NCBI GenBank assembly: GCA_003952965.2
Contig: CM025853.1
Span: 13,174,387-13,238,386, forward strand
Source of the DNA: Morella rubra
Lineage: Eukaryota; Streptophyta; Magnoliopsida; Fagales; Myricaceae
DNA length: 64,000 bases
Direction: 5' to 3'
The notes under the pieces were generated by a model. That model was not told the origin of the DNA. It searched no databases and saw only the letters and a list, made by a program, of their open reading frames with translations. Of the stretch, positions 12,401-22,613 are shown piece by piece. The position numbers were made by a program, and so were the translations under genes. Each line of letters starts with the position of its first letter. The first letter of the stretch is position 1.

Positions 12401-14216
12401 CTTTTATGGCAAAGTCGTGGAGATTTACGCGTTGCATTATTTGCAGGGAAATTTAGTTTATTTACTCTAATGTGACTGGTTTGACTTAAGTACTTAAAAC
12501 TTAGGTCTTGATGAAAGTGGTACAAAGATGATCTGTTCATGCCAGCATCTCAGTAGAATCAGGTGTTTTATATCAATGACGTGAAGTTAGGTGGTCACTG
12601 GAAGATTGTTCAAAAGATTACCTCTAGAAACACGTTTGATGTTCCACCTATTGAGGAGGAAGCTAGTGATGATGGAGAAGGACCGTCAAATCGTGAAGGA
12701 TACTAGGAGAATGAGTCTATTGAGCTTTTTGTGGACTTTAGCTCCTTTGACATGATTTTGTTGACTAGAAATGATGTCGAGGCGTGTGAGCCCAAATATC
12801 AACCCAAGATGAGGGTGAATTGAGTTTATCAAAAACTTAGCCTTCAATAAAAATTCAGATCTAAAAAATACTCATTTTTAATGAATAAAAATGCAGATCT
12901 GAATATGTTTAATGCTATAGCTACACATAAGCAATAAATAAAAGCGACAATGTGAAGAGTAGGGAAAAGAGATAACACCGCTATTTTTAGGTGGTTTGGC
13001 CAAGACTTGCCTACGTCCACGCCCAAGGCTGTTGCCTTTCTTGGACTTCTCCACTATACTCCAATAGTGTATACAACTTAGTTTCCAGGTGCTAAGTGAC
13101 TGTTACAAGAGTTTTCCTGAGCTCACTCTTCAACTCGTTCACAAATCTCAAAGCCTATAAGATTTCTTCTAACCCCACGGGTAGGCTCAAGTGTTTCCCA
13201 CACTCAAAAGGTTTCTCAAAGTTTAATGATAGGAATGAATAAACGAATAGCCTCAAAGCTAGATCAGCAAAAACAAAGCTCAATAAATAGCTACAAGACA
13301 AGATTGATGATGATGACAACAATAGCAGAGTAGATCTCTTAAAAAATGTGCAGCCCTTTGTCTTTTGTGCTTTTCTCTCACTTTTTGGAGGCTAGGTCAA
13401 GATTGATGATGTAGAGAGGCAAAAGGTGTGCAAAAGATCTTTTTTCTCTCCATAAGGTTCCTTTTATAGGTCTTCAGACTTGGAAAGTCCTGATGGCCTT
13501 TTTAGAATGTTGGAGAGGTGCCATAAATGCCACAACGTCTTGATTCGCAAGTTGAGATGTTGGTTTTTAAAAACAAAGTTCCCGCAACACACATACATGC
13601 CTATGTGTCGACACCTTCATCGAGTATGGACCGTGCTCTTAGTTACCTGTGGCATGTGTTGACACTTCACCATGTGTCGACACCATCTTCATATGTGTTA
13701 ACATTGTGCTTCCCATGTGTCAACACTATGCTTCCTATGTGTTGACACCATTGAAATGAAAATCTGTCTTCTTTGTTATGTGTCAACACCATGTCAACCA
13801 TGTGTCGACACCATCTTGGAAAATGGAGTTTTCAATGCTTTTTGATATCCAATCTTTTACATTTCAACACTAACTCCTACAATGAAAAATATCATAGTTT
13901 AGGTGCAAGCCATGGTGTTTAAATAAAATATAGGGCATAATGAATTAAAGAGAGATATAAATACAATTAGTACTCTCGATTGAATAGTGGATTGACAACC
14001 ACATAATCCTAAAAATATTCCGAAGCTATTTTATCATTTGTTAACATCAAAATCGAGTTAGATACTCGAGGAATAAACTTTGGACTAACAAGGCTTAATG
14101 TGCCGGTAAGCGATGAGAGTAGTCCGCAACAACGTGAAATAGAAGAAAGCGACGATTCCTCGGAATCGGTCAGTGAAGATTGTAGTGATTCTGAAGAATA
14201 TGATTTCGAGGACTAA
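9409..14216 (+). pseudogene. CACTA-1 TNPD/TNP2-like transposase, degenerate
   Basis: Starts M-D-K-S-W-I-Y-E-A-I-D and follows the TNP2 layout seen intact in CACTA-2. The N-terminal associated domain with its cysteine cluster (I-R-C-P-C-K-R-C-K-N) is at 9500-9560. The central transposase block is at 10000-11050, including S-D-G-F-N-P-F-G-N-M at 10394-10423. The SMNIEKNIYDNVLGTL motif is at 11055-11100, and the HLPQMVKRGGPVQFQWMYPMERYMGK block at 11590-11670. Frame changes and stops (for example near 9475, 9664, 9904, 10595, 10706) break it many times. The DUF4216-like part is at 12240-12660. An acidic tail, S-D-D-S-S-E-S-V-S-E-D-C-S-D-S-E-E-Y, lies just before a TAA near 14216, beyond an inserted LTR. 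It cannot make active transposase. Confidence 0.8.
12787..13885 (-). mobile_element. Copia LTR, reverse orientation, inserted in TNPD-1
   Basis: On the minus strand this ends ...CTCATCTTGGGTTGATATTTGGGCTCA, similar to the 3' ends of the LTRs at 15676 and 63887. It carries the shared LTR block GGACGTAGGCAAGTCTTGGCC (complement near 12990-13020) and about eight copies of the GTGTCGACAC-type repeat (13605-13825). The far boundary is vague: the usual TGTTAGCC start is absent, and no matching target duplication was found. It may be truncated or belong to a sister subfamily. Confidence 0.6.
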
Positions 14217-14244
14217 AGTAACTTTATCATTTCAATTTACTTTG
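14217..14244 (+). other. Tail of TNPD-1 region and left target duplication
   Basis: The 3' untranslated DNA of the transposase leads into CTTTG at 14240-14244, the left copy of the 5-bp target duplication of the solo LTR that follows. The right copy is at 15677-15681. Confidence 0.8.
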
Positions 14245-15676
14245 TGTTAGCCTAAGATTGTTCTTACAAACAATCTATTTTGGTTTTAATGATAACAAAG
14301 TTTTCATACTTATTCAAGACTATTAGATTTTACATTGAAATTTCTTTTCAAGAAAATTATATTTTTAGAGTATCAAGGTTTCCTTATTTTAAAATCTCTC
14401 CAAGCTTACTTGATCATCATTACACTTGCTAATTGATCATCTTTTATATTGTAAGTATTTTTGAGATTTATTGAATTGGGGTAGTTGCTGTTAAAGAACA
14501 ATTTTTTGTCTAAGTGTTGAAAGTGTCGACACATTGGACCATAAGTGTCGACACATTGAACTACTACCCGAGAGTTGTTTTTCAGAATCATTCTAAATTT
14601 CTTCTAAGTGTTGGAAGTGTCGACACATTGAATCGACACATTGAGAGAGTTGTGGTCTTGGACCATAGTGTCGACACATTGAGAGAGTTTGTTTTTCAAG
14701 TCATTCGAAATATTTTTTTTGACTAAGTGTTCGAAGTGTCGACACATTGAGCCATAGTGTTGACACATTGAACTAACACTCGAGAGGTTATTTTCAGCCC
14801 AAATTTTAATGTGTCAGCACATACCATCAATGTGTCGACACATTGCACGATTTTGCAGAAATTCTGGAGCAACGTCAACTTATCCAAAAAGTATCCAAAT
14901 GGTCTTAAATGACCTCCAACGGCACTCAAACTTTACAAGAAGACCCTTGGTGCCCTAGGAGCTTTAAATAGAAGAAGATGGAGAGAGAAACGGTGGAAGT
15001 GTGCGCTATTAACTCTTGCCCTAATTTCTAGAGAGAGAAAAAGCTTTGAGGAAGAAAGAAGCTCCACCAACCAAGAAAGCTCGTACTCCCACCTGCAAAT
15101 ACTATTGCTTTCTTTGTGAATCTTGTCTCTTTGCACACCTTAGTACTTCATACTTGTTTATTCAGCTTAAAGAGCTTTTACTAAGATTCCCTTTGTACCC
15201 ATTCTTGAAAAACACGTGAGTGTTTGGGAAAACACTTGTCCTACTTGTTGGGTAGAAGAAATCCTCTAGGTTGTGGGGATTTGTGAGAGTGAGTTAAAGT
15301 GTAAGCTCAAAAACACTTTGTAAAGGTTCCTTAGCACCCGAGAAGCTAAGGTGTACTTCCTATTTGAAGATAGTGAAGAAAGCCCAAGGAAGTCAATAGC
15401 CTTGGGGGTGGACGTAGGCAAGTGTTGGCCGAACCACCTAAAAGTCACGGTGTCATCTCTCTACCCTTATCTCTATTTATTGTTGATATCTATTTATTGT
15501 GCTTCTTTAACTATTCCTTTTATTCTTCATTATAGTCCTTGATTGTTTAGATCTACTCTCTTGCTCTTTAGAAAAAGAAAAAGGGGATCTCTGCAAATTC
15601 GATTTTATAAGAAAAAGGTTAAAAGTTTTTATAAAACCCAATTCACTCCCCCTCTTGGGTTGTTTTTGCTCTCTCA
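14245..15676 (+). mobile_element. Solo copia LTR (1432 bp, TSD CTTTG)
   Basis: Begins TGTTAGCCTAAG and ends ...GCTCTCTCA, so it has TG...CA ends, and is flanked by perfect CTTTG duplications (14240-14244 and 15677-15681). There is no internal domain, so it is a solo LTR left by LTR-LTR recombination. It contains an array of GTGTCGACAC palindromes at 14520-14850 and the conserved block at 15390-15445, and ends with the ACTCCCCCTCTTGGGTT string typical of this family. It is the same family as the LTRs of the copia element at 50544-63889. Confidence 0.9.
14515..14850 (+). repeat. Array of GTGTCGACAC palindromes in the LTR
   Basis: About eight units, spaced 18-60 bp, each built on AAGTGTCGACACATTGA or a one-base variant (GTGTTGACAC, GTGTCAGCAC). 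The core GTGTCGACAC is its own reverse complement. Similar arrays occur at 13605-13825, 58060-58095 and 62994-63130 in related LTRs. Confidence 0.85.
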
Positions 15677-15768
15677 CTTTGCATTTCTATTTTATATTAA
15701 TTTTGAGTAGCATGATTCATTGTGTTTTTTTCCTCTAATATTGATTTATTTGATCATAAGATGACGTC

Positions 15769-17927
15769 ATGCCAGAGGGAGAAAAACGTCTTCGATGCAA
15801 TTCATTGGTTCGAGTTGAGAGTACTCTCGGTACACTAGCAGTGTCCGGTCCTTCGCTTAGAGATAGGCACGAATTACCGTTCTCTACAACAGCCAGTCCA
15901 GTAGGCACCCAAAGTAGTTGTGCATGTATCTTTCCTTGCTGATATTGATTAAATATTGTGAATTTTAAATTTCTATGCTTAACTAAAATTTTAAATTTAT
16001 TATTTTTCATTTGTAGCGACTTTCAGAATCAGACACGTCAGGGTAGTACACGCTGGATTGCATTATTCAAGGCTCATATCGGAGGAAAGTTGACTGTCTA
16101 TATCCCTGATGGACGTACGAGCGGTGATGATGTGACATCCTTAATGCCCTCAAGTCATATTGGAGTGCTTGTTCGACAGCATGTCCCATTTGAGACCTAT
16201 AAGTGAAAAGAGGTCCCCTACGAGGTTAAATCATACGTGATGAACCGAGTGTTGGTAAGTATAATTTATTAAATTTTAGGGGTAAAGTCATAGTTAGCCC
16301 CATAAGTATGAGCAAAAATCAAATCGGTATTCCTAATTATCAATTCTGCGATTTGAGACCCATAACTTTTAAAAATCATCAATTCTAGCCCCCCATCTAA
16401 ATTGGGCATTAAATCCGACGGAAAAACATGCAAAATGACCAAAATGCACCTCCAAGGTAAAATTACTAAAAAATTCATTAAAAAATAAAAAATGAATTTT
16501 TTTTTAAAAGTAATATTTTTTAAATAAAACTATTTAAACTCTATTTCAATAATATATTTATTTTTAATTTATTTCTTAAATTTTTATTATTTTTATTTCT
16601 TTTTTAAAATTTAGTATTGGAGGGGCATTTGGTCATTTTGCATGATTTTCTATTTGATTTAACACCTAATTTAGACCGGGGGACGGGGGGCTAGAATTGA
16701 TGATTTTCAAAAGTTATGGGTCTTAAATCGCCGAATTGATAATTAGGGGTACCAATTTGATTTTTGCTTATACTTGTGGGGCTAGCTATGATTTTACTCC
16801 TAAATTTTAATTGTGAAAATTTTATACGTACTAACTGTTGTATATGTTAAGGATGACTTCCAACTAGACTATGACTGAGCTGAGGATCACATCATTGTGA
16901 CGTCTATGATGTACACAGCGAACATGACGCACAAAAATAGAATGTTCCAGCATACTCAGTGTTCAATTCCAAAGAAGAGGCGTTAGAGCACCCGTATCCC
17001 GAGATGAACAACGAAGAATGAACTTGTGTCTGTGATTTATTCCCGAGCGAGGTATTTCAGGTTAAGAATTTTTATGTCGTCCTGAACGTTTATTTTATTA
17101 TATTATTAATTGCAATAATAATTGTAAATGTACAATATAGAGGAAGAGTGCAATCAACAAGGAGAATAGAACTAAGCTAAAGATTGTACACACATCAGGA
17201 GCAAGGTCCTTCCAACGCGCAAGAGCATTGTTAGTAAGTAATATATTTACATTTTTAGAGATATTACTTAAATAAACGACTTAGGTATTTTAATATGCTC
17301 ATTCTATATTTCTTTTCGTATACAGAAAAATTCACAAGCTGATGAGATTAGCTTTGCGTTGCTATATAAAAAAACACATACTAATAAGGATGGCATGTGG
17401 ACATCAGAAGATATACGGAAAATTTTTATAAGTTGTAACGTTAGATTTAATGATGCATTCGTTATCTCTTATGTTTCATATGTGCTAACTTTATCTTCTT
17501 TTCTAATTTTCTAGGAAAAAATGGAGGCGTTACAGTTGCAGCATGAGTCAAAGGGAAAGTCATACACCGAAGTGAAGATTTTTTCGCTGAGGTATTGGGG
17601 ACAAAATTGGGTTATGTGCGAGGTTTAAGCTATTCAGTATGGTCTGTTGGATCATCCTCGTCAGCATCGTCTATTAATTTGTCTTGGAGATTGGAGGTGG
17701 CCAGATTGGAGATAGAGGAGAAGAGGGCTAGACAGATGGAATATGAAGCGCTTCTGATCAAGCAATCAGAAATGGAGCAGGCGATGCGAGAGCATCAGCA
17801 GATGATGAAGGAGAAACAACAGAAGAAAGATGAAGAGCTGATGCAGATGATAGAGGAGCAACAACGAAAAAAAGACGAAGAATATCAGAAGATGATGCAG
17901 GAGCAGCAACAGAACCAAGTAGAATAG
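15769..17927 (+). pseudogene. CACTA-1 TNPA-like gene (Ptta/En/Spm family), degenerate
   Basis: Multi-exon in design and on the same strand as TNPD. A first exon is likely at 15769-15940 (M-P-E-G-E-K-R-L-R-C). Next is 16016-16205, with T-R-W-I-A-L-F-K-A-H-I and V-Y-I-P-D-G. Then comes a broken exon at about 16850-17060 and an S-A-I-N-K-E-N-R-T-K-L segment near 17150, matching the N-R-K-K exon of the CACTA-2 gene. The last exon holds V-L-G-T-K-L-G-Y-V-R-G-L and a long charged coiled coil (about 17690-17925, rich in E, K, Q, M). The family is plant transposase 24-type; En/Spm TNPA binds the subterminal repeats. Stops and frame changes (16204, 16868, 16986) show it is dead. A foldback MITE sits in an intron. 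Confidence 0.7.
16278..16801. mobile_element. Foldback MITE (524 bp, TSD AAATTTT)
   Basis: The left arm (AGGGGTAAAGTCATAGTTAG...) and the reverse complement of the right arm (AGGAGTAAAATCATAGCTAG...) match over about 150 bp or more, with an AT-rich middle. Both sides are flanked by AAATTTT (16271-16277 and 16802-16808), extendable by one A. It has no coding capacity. The long arms and 7-9-bp duplication suggest a Mutator-derived MITE, but that class call is inferred. It lies in a presumed intron of the CACTA-1 TNPA gene. Confidence 0.85.
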
Positions 17928-17989
17928 CAAAAACGAAGAATGCAACTAATCGAACAACAGATGCATGAGCAGACGGTCTTTTAATTACA

Positions 17990-18547
17990 ATTCGTTCGAT
18001 CGGTCTAAAACACGTTCGAACGGGTTAAATAGAATAAGCGTCCGCACTGTCGATGCAAGTGTTCGAACAGTTTATGAATGTGACAAAAAATTATTTTGTC
18101 ATAAATGAAGCAACGATGCGGACGTCTTTATGTTAGCGTTCGGACGGTTTTATACTACAGTTCAGATGTTGTGATATAACTGTGTGCACGTATTGTCTAT
18201 GACAAAATGCATTTCGTCACATTAGTCCAAACGTTCGCATTCCTCATGCGAACCATGCGCATGTTTGGAGAGTACATTCGCACCTCTCATGCGAGCAGAT
18301 GGAGTGTATTGGGCATGACGATTTTCAATTTCGTCAATATGGCATAAAACCGTTCGAACAGTATTGTAACCCGTCCGAATGGTTTTGAGTAATAGAACAC
18401 AAAAAACGTCACCTAAAGCCTTTGTTGACAGGCTTTAGGTGACAAACCAAGTAACAACTCGGTTTTGTCACCCAAAATCGATGCTGACAAAATGGGCACT
18501 TTGGGTGACAAATTTTTTTGACACCCAAAGTGATTCTTCGTGTAGTA
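17990..18547 (+). repeat. 3' subterminal and terminal repeats of CACTA-1
   Basis: GTTCGAACGG/GTTCGGACGG motifs at about 17995, 18011, 18061, 18138, 18352 and 18373 mirror the 5' block. Then come nested inverted copies of GTCACCTAAAGCC / GGCTTTAGGTGAC (18408-18445) and TTTGGGTGACAAA / TTGACACCCAAAG (18500-18531), before the terminus at 18547. Confidence 0.75.
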
Positions 18548-19259
18548 GGGGGAGGATCCTCCACAAGGCTGCTTGATTGTGGGCAGAGGGGGAGGTCCTC
18601 CCTCCCCCATCCAACAGGTCCGCACGCATGGGAGTTTGTAGGATAGGGAAGGAAGAGGCACCCCTCTGCCAGGGACCTGCGTCCTGCATCATGCAACCCA
18701 AACATGGGTTCTTGCCACATCCCTCTGTCCAAATTGTTACTTTTTTAAAAAAATTATGTGTTTAACCATTTTTTACATGCGGCATGTACTGGACGTGCTA
18801 AGTTGGCTGTGAATAATGCGTCCAAGTGTTGCTTAGCATCCTACTTAAAATTCTGAAGTTTTTATTGAATTTTTTAAAAAGTAAAGTTTTCTCAAATTGT
18901 TATTGAATTTGTTAAAAAAGTAAAAAAAAAAAAGAAATTAATAAATTTTGCTTTTTAGTCACTAAGTTTTGCACCGACTTCATTTTTAGTTTTGCAATTT
19001 TAACACTGAAAAATTTAGCCCTTAAATTTATCAACTTCTCAAAAAATATTCCTTCCATTACTCTACCGTCAGATATTAACGGAATCTCTTTACTTGTCAG
19101 CATCAAACTCTAGCTCATATGCATTTTGCCATATCAGCGCAGCCATTTGGTCTTTGCTTAAACGACAGTGATATTCAACCCACTTAATGAAACAGTGCGT
19201 TCCACTCTCAACAATTTTCCTCTTCAGCTTAAGTGAGGCATGGGGACTTCACCGCAACG
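18548..19259. other. Spacer between CACTA-1 and CACTA-2
   Basis: About 0.7 kb. The first 200 bp is GC-rich with GGGGGAGG/CCTCCC stretches. About 18880-19180 reads, on the minus strand, like a degenerate MITE-type repeat (…TTAGTGACTAAAAAGCAAAATTT…), but no ends were found. ORFs here overlap in several frames and look like chance. The last three bases, ACG (19257-19259), are the left target duplication of CACTA-2. Confidence 0.45.
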
Positions 19260-19348
19260 CACTACAAGAGATTTGGTCACTTGCGGCGAACCCACAAGCG
19301 GCCACAGAATTTCTGTCCCCAAAAGCTGCATACCAGCGACTTGTTTGC

Positions 19349-19738
19349 CTATTTGTCGCCCAAAAAAATAAACTAACGACAAGTGCCCAGAACGTCGTCA
19401 ATTATCGTTGCTATTTCCCTTTATTCCTCTCAGCCCCCTTTCGAATGCTAAACAACGACGATTGCGGACAGATATTTCTACACGCTAGGTTGCCACAAAT
19501 CATCTCCCAATACCAACAATTAAAAACCCGTCGCTGTTCCTAACTATTTGTCACCCAAAAAATAAACTAACGACAAGTGCCCAGAACGTCGTCAAATATC
19601 GTTGCTATTTCCCTTTATTCCTCTCAGCCCTCCTTTCGAATGCTAAAGAACGACGATTTCCTACAGATATTGCTACACGCTAAGTTGCCGCAAATCACCT
19701 CCCAATACCAACAATTAAAAACCCGTCGTTGTTCCTAA
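19349..19738 (+). repeat. 195-bp tandem duplication in the 5' subterminal region of CACTA-2
   Basis: Units at 19349-19543 and 19544-19738 are nearly identical; each begins CTATTTGTC(G/A)CCCAAAAAA and ends GTTCCTAA. Each carries several ACGACG/CGTCGTC motifs, presumably the TNPA-type binding motif of this family, which differs from the GTTCGGAC motif of CACTA-1. Confidence 0.85.
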
Positions 19739-22613
19739 CTATTTCGGCGAACGATGCTACCCGTAGAAGGCATTGAAGCCGATTTTTCTTCGATTGGGCA
19801 CCCAAATACTGAAGCCGATTTTTCGACTCCCGAATTTCCAGCACTATTGGGTGAGATTAACCTATTTGGAATCTCATCTTCCTCTGTTTTGTAATCAGCA
19901 TATACTTACGTTTTTGGGCCAAAATCTGGGTATTAGTTTTCAGCTGAATCCATTCTTCCCTAACTAGGTAACTCCATCTTCTTTTTCTCAGAATGATAAC
20001 AAGCATTGTAGTGGGTTTCTCTTGTTGCTTCCATTCACAGTATTTGCGATTTGTCCCCAACTAATTTTACCTTGCACGCAAACCTTGGGTTGAGAGGAAC
20101 TTGGAGAAGCAGAAATTCGATCGGAAGCCGACGGTGCTGTTATTGTAAACACTGCATTACTCGGATTTGGAGAAGACGAAGGCGGCTATTGTGGAGGTTT
20201 TGGTGGGGTTGAGTTGCATATATGCGTAACAGAATCGATGGTTCCCTGGTTCCTGTGCTGGTTAGTTGATTATTGATTTTTTTTTTGACAAAACATAGGA
20301 ATAAATGCTATTCTGGACTTGTTTTGGCCTCTTCATCTCATATACCCAATATATTGAAGTTGAGTGGAGTTTTTCGAGGTTGGGGCACCTAAATAACATG
20401 CCGAAAGGAAATTCTGCTTCCCCCTCCTCCTCTTCAGGCATCTGTTTTCCTTAGCAATCAGATAGACTGCTAGAGTTCTATGGATGAATTGCTTCTCTGT
20501 TATCCTTGGCGATCACAGTGACTGCTAAACTATTGGTTATTTCTTTGGTTTATTTGTTTATTTGCTTCTTAGCTTTAATTCAGTATGGGTACAATATAAT
20601 GCAAGAGTTATCTTAGATTCTGATCGTCAATGTGTGAATAATTCTGTTTAGAAGAGTGTTGCATTATCTTATTAAAAGTCCTATTACAATATCTTTTGTG
20701 GGAGTGCCCTCCCTGTTAATTTTAACTTTGTTTGGTTACTAAGAAAGGAACGCTTAGATGTAAATTTAGGATTTCGAACCTTTTGGGGGATTTGTTGTGG
20801 GAAATTTTACATTTTCTAAGGGGTTCCTCATATGTCTATGAGGTTCAGTTGATAGAGATTCACTTTGGGAAAATTCAAACAGTATAAGATGCTTCATATA
20901 GAAGCCATTTGCTTTCTTTTCCCTGGTCTTCTTCATGTACAAAATGATTGTGAGAAAATTCACATTTTCTAAGGGGTTCCCCATATGTCTATGAAGTTGA
21001 GTTCAGAGAGATTCACTTTGGGCAAATTCAAACAGTATAGGATTTTTCATATAGAAGCCATTTAGTTTCTTTTCCCTGGTCTTCTTCATGTCTAAACTGA
21101 GAGTTTTGTCATCTGAGGTCTAAGTGAATTGCCGAAGTGTAATGCAGCAATATTTATTATACTTACTTCAATGTTGAGCAGGTTTTGTGAGAGCTGCTTG
21201 AATGATGTCAAGGCCCATGCTGCTTGTTTTTCTGCTGCTTATATTCATCACCACTTCTCAGTTTGAGTGGAAGCAATAACTCATGATTGACCTCGACTCA
21301 GCTCTATACATCTCACAGAAGCAGTTCCAAATTTCAAAGAGGGAAGAAGTACTAAAAGAGAAGGTAAAGAGCGTTTCTCATCTCCTGTCATGCATGTCTC
21401 ATCTTAAAAGAGAAGGTTAGGGAGTGAAGATGTTTGTTATGTGAATTATTTCTTTGCCTTAAAGATGGATCAGTAATTAGTTGAGATGCTTGCAAATAAA
21501 CATATAATAAAAGCTCTCCAAGAGGTAATAATATTGAGTGCCAGACAAGTGGATAAGAATGCTCCAACTAGCATAGTAACGAATGAGAGACATGTACCGA
21601 GCTGGATTCCGTTTCAGTTATAGGAATCCAGCTTTTAACATATCCTAATAAACGGTTCACATTCAGCCACTGCATTAATGAGTTACATTGACGATCGAGA
21701 TCGAGTTAATTAGTTAGCACATTAAGGGTTTATCTGTTTTATTTATTTCTGTTATTTTATTTTATTTTATAAGTACTCAATCTAGGCTGTTAATAGAAGT
21801 CAATGCAGTGGTTAAACGTGGACCATTTAAAACTGAATATGAACCCTTACCAGTGGCGAAATTAGCACCTCACAAAAATTGATTCCTTCAAATTGGCATC
21901 ATTCTCCTTGCTCTATAGTACGGGGTGTAGTCTTCAACCTAGATTATGCATCTGTACCGTGACTCTAAGGTAGAGATTTTTTCGTTTCTCCTATAATTGG
22001 GAATTTTAAATTTATGTAGGTGATACAATAGTACAATTTACTCATTCCCTGGCACTAGAACATACTTTGGTTCCCAAGCAAATTTAGGGCATTAGAACTG
22101 TTGGTGCCTACCTAGGATTTTCTTTATTGATTAATAGTACCTTATAAAGTTCTATGGCAATGTTGGCCACAAGATTTCTCCTATTTCATGACTAATGAAG
22201 AGAAAAAAAAAAAAAAAAAAGGGATCACAAGCCTACAGTACTAACTAAAACTCGTAGTTGGTTGTTAATTTATAATAAATGATTTCTACATTCGATGATT
22301 GGTGTGTTGTTTGATATTCTTGGAACTACATAGTTCTGTTTTGAATTTAGTCACTTAAAGTTGCAACATCCTCACCTCGTAATTTAGTTGAGTTTATGAA
22401 AATTTCTTTTAAAATGTACTTCCTCCGTCCCAAATAGATGTGAGCTTGTGAGAAATGCATTTGAGTGCAGTGACTTAATATAATAATCTTTGTGGTTCTG
22501 CTATTCATATTGAATTGTGCAAATTGTTACTCGATTTCATGCAATTACAAAGCCTAGCAAATTTGCATAATATCCTAATATTCTTTAATCTCTTTCTTTT
22601 GTGCTTTGTTAAA
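19739..22613 (+). other. 5' non-coding region of CACTA-2 before TNPD
   Basis: Nearly 2.9 kb without a convincing exon. It holds the end of the subterminal block, a 153-bp tandem duplication (20810-21092), an A18 run near 22206, and a short string CTTCCTCCGTCCCAAATA near 22414 that resembles a Stowaway/Tourist end. A leader exon and intron for TNPD are possible but cannot be placed. Confidence 0.5.
20810..21092 (+). repeat. 153-bp tandem duplication in CACTA-2
   Basis: Unit 1 begins CATTTTCTAAGGGGTTCC at 20810, and unit 2 begins ACATTTTCTAAGGGGTTCC near 20963. Both continue through CATATGTCTATGA(G/A)GTT, a run matching ATTCAAACAGTATA, and CCCTGGTCTTCTTCATGT. They differ at a few percent of bases. 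This lies upstream of the transposase gene. Confidence 0.85.

Larger units (their letters stand above)
2766..18547 (+). mobile_element. CACTA-1: old, degenerate CACTA element (15.8 kb)
   Basis: The left end is the canonical CACTACAAGAAATTTAGC at 2766. The right end, ATTCTTCGTGTAGTA at 18533-18547, is its imperfect inverted copy. Both ends continue with matching subterminal sequence (TTTGGGTGTCAAA and GTCACCTAAAG motifs). The flanking triplets are TGG (2763-2765) and GGG (18548-18550), so the 3-bp duplication matches only 2 of 3. Inside are, in order, two decayed accessory genes, a broken TNPD and a broken TNPA-like gene, all on the plus strand. It has been hit by at least four later insertions. 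Its own coding length is far shorter than 15.8 kb implies. Confidence 0.8.

Noticed and set aside
13605-13825. CRISPR-like spaced repeats (GTGTCGACAC units)
   Set aside because: Units are short and palindromic with variable spacing, and lie within a plant LTR. There are no cas genes and the organism is eukaryotic.
2763-18550. A perfect target duplication for CACTA-1
   Set aside because: The flanks are TGG and GGG, a 2-of-3 match. I accept the element from its termini and genes, not from the duplication.
18409-18765. Several overlapping ORFs of 60-107 codons just around the CACTA-1 right end
   Set aside because: They overlap in three frames across the TIR and a GC-rich patch. None resembles a protein family.
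22412-22440. CTTCCTCCGTCCCAAATA, like a Stowaway/Tourist MITE end
   Set aside because: Only one short end is seen, with no partner end or TA duplication. Too little to call an element.
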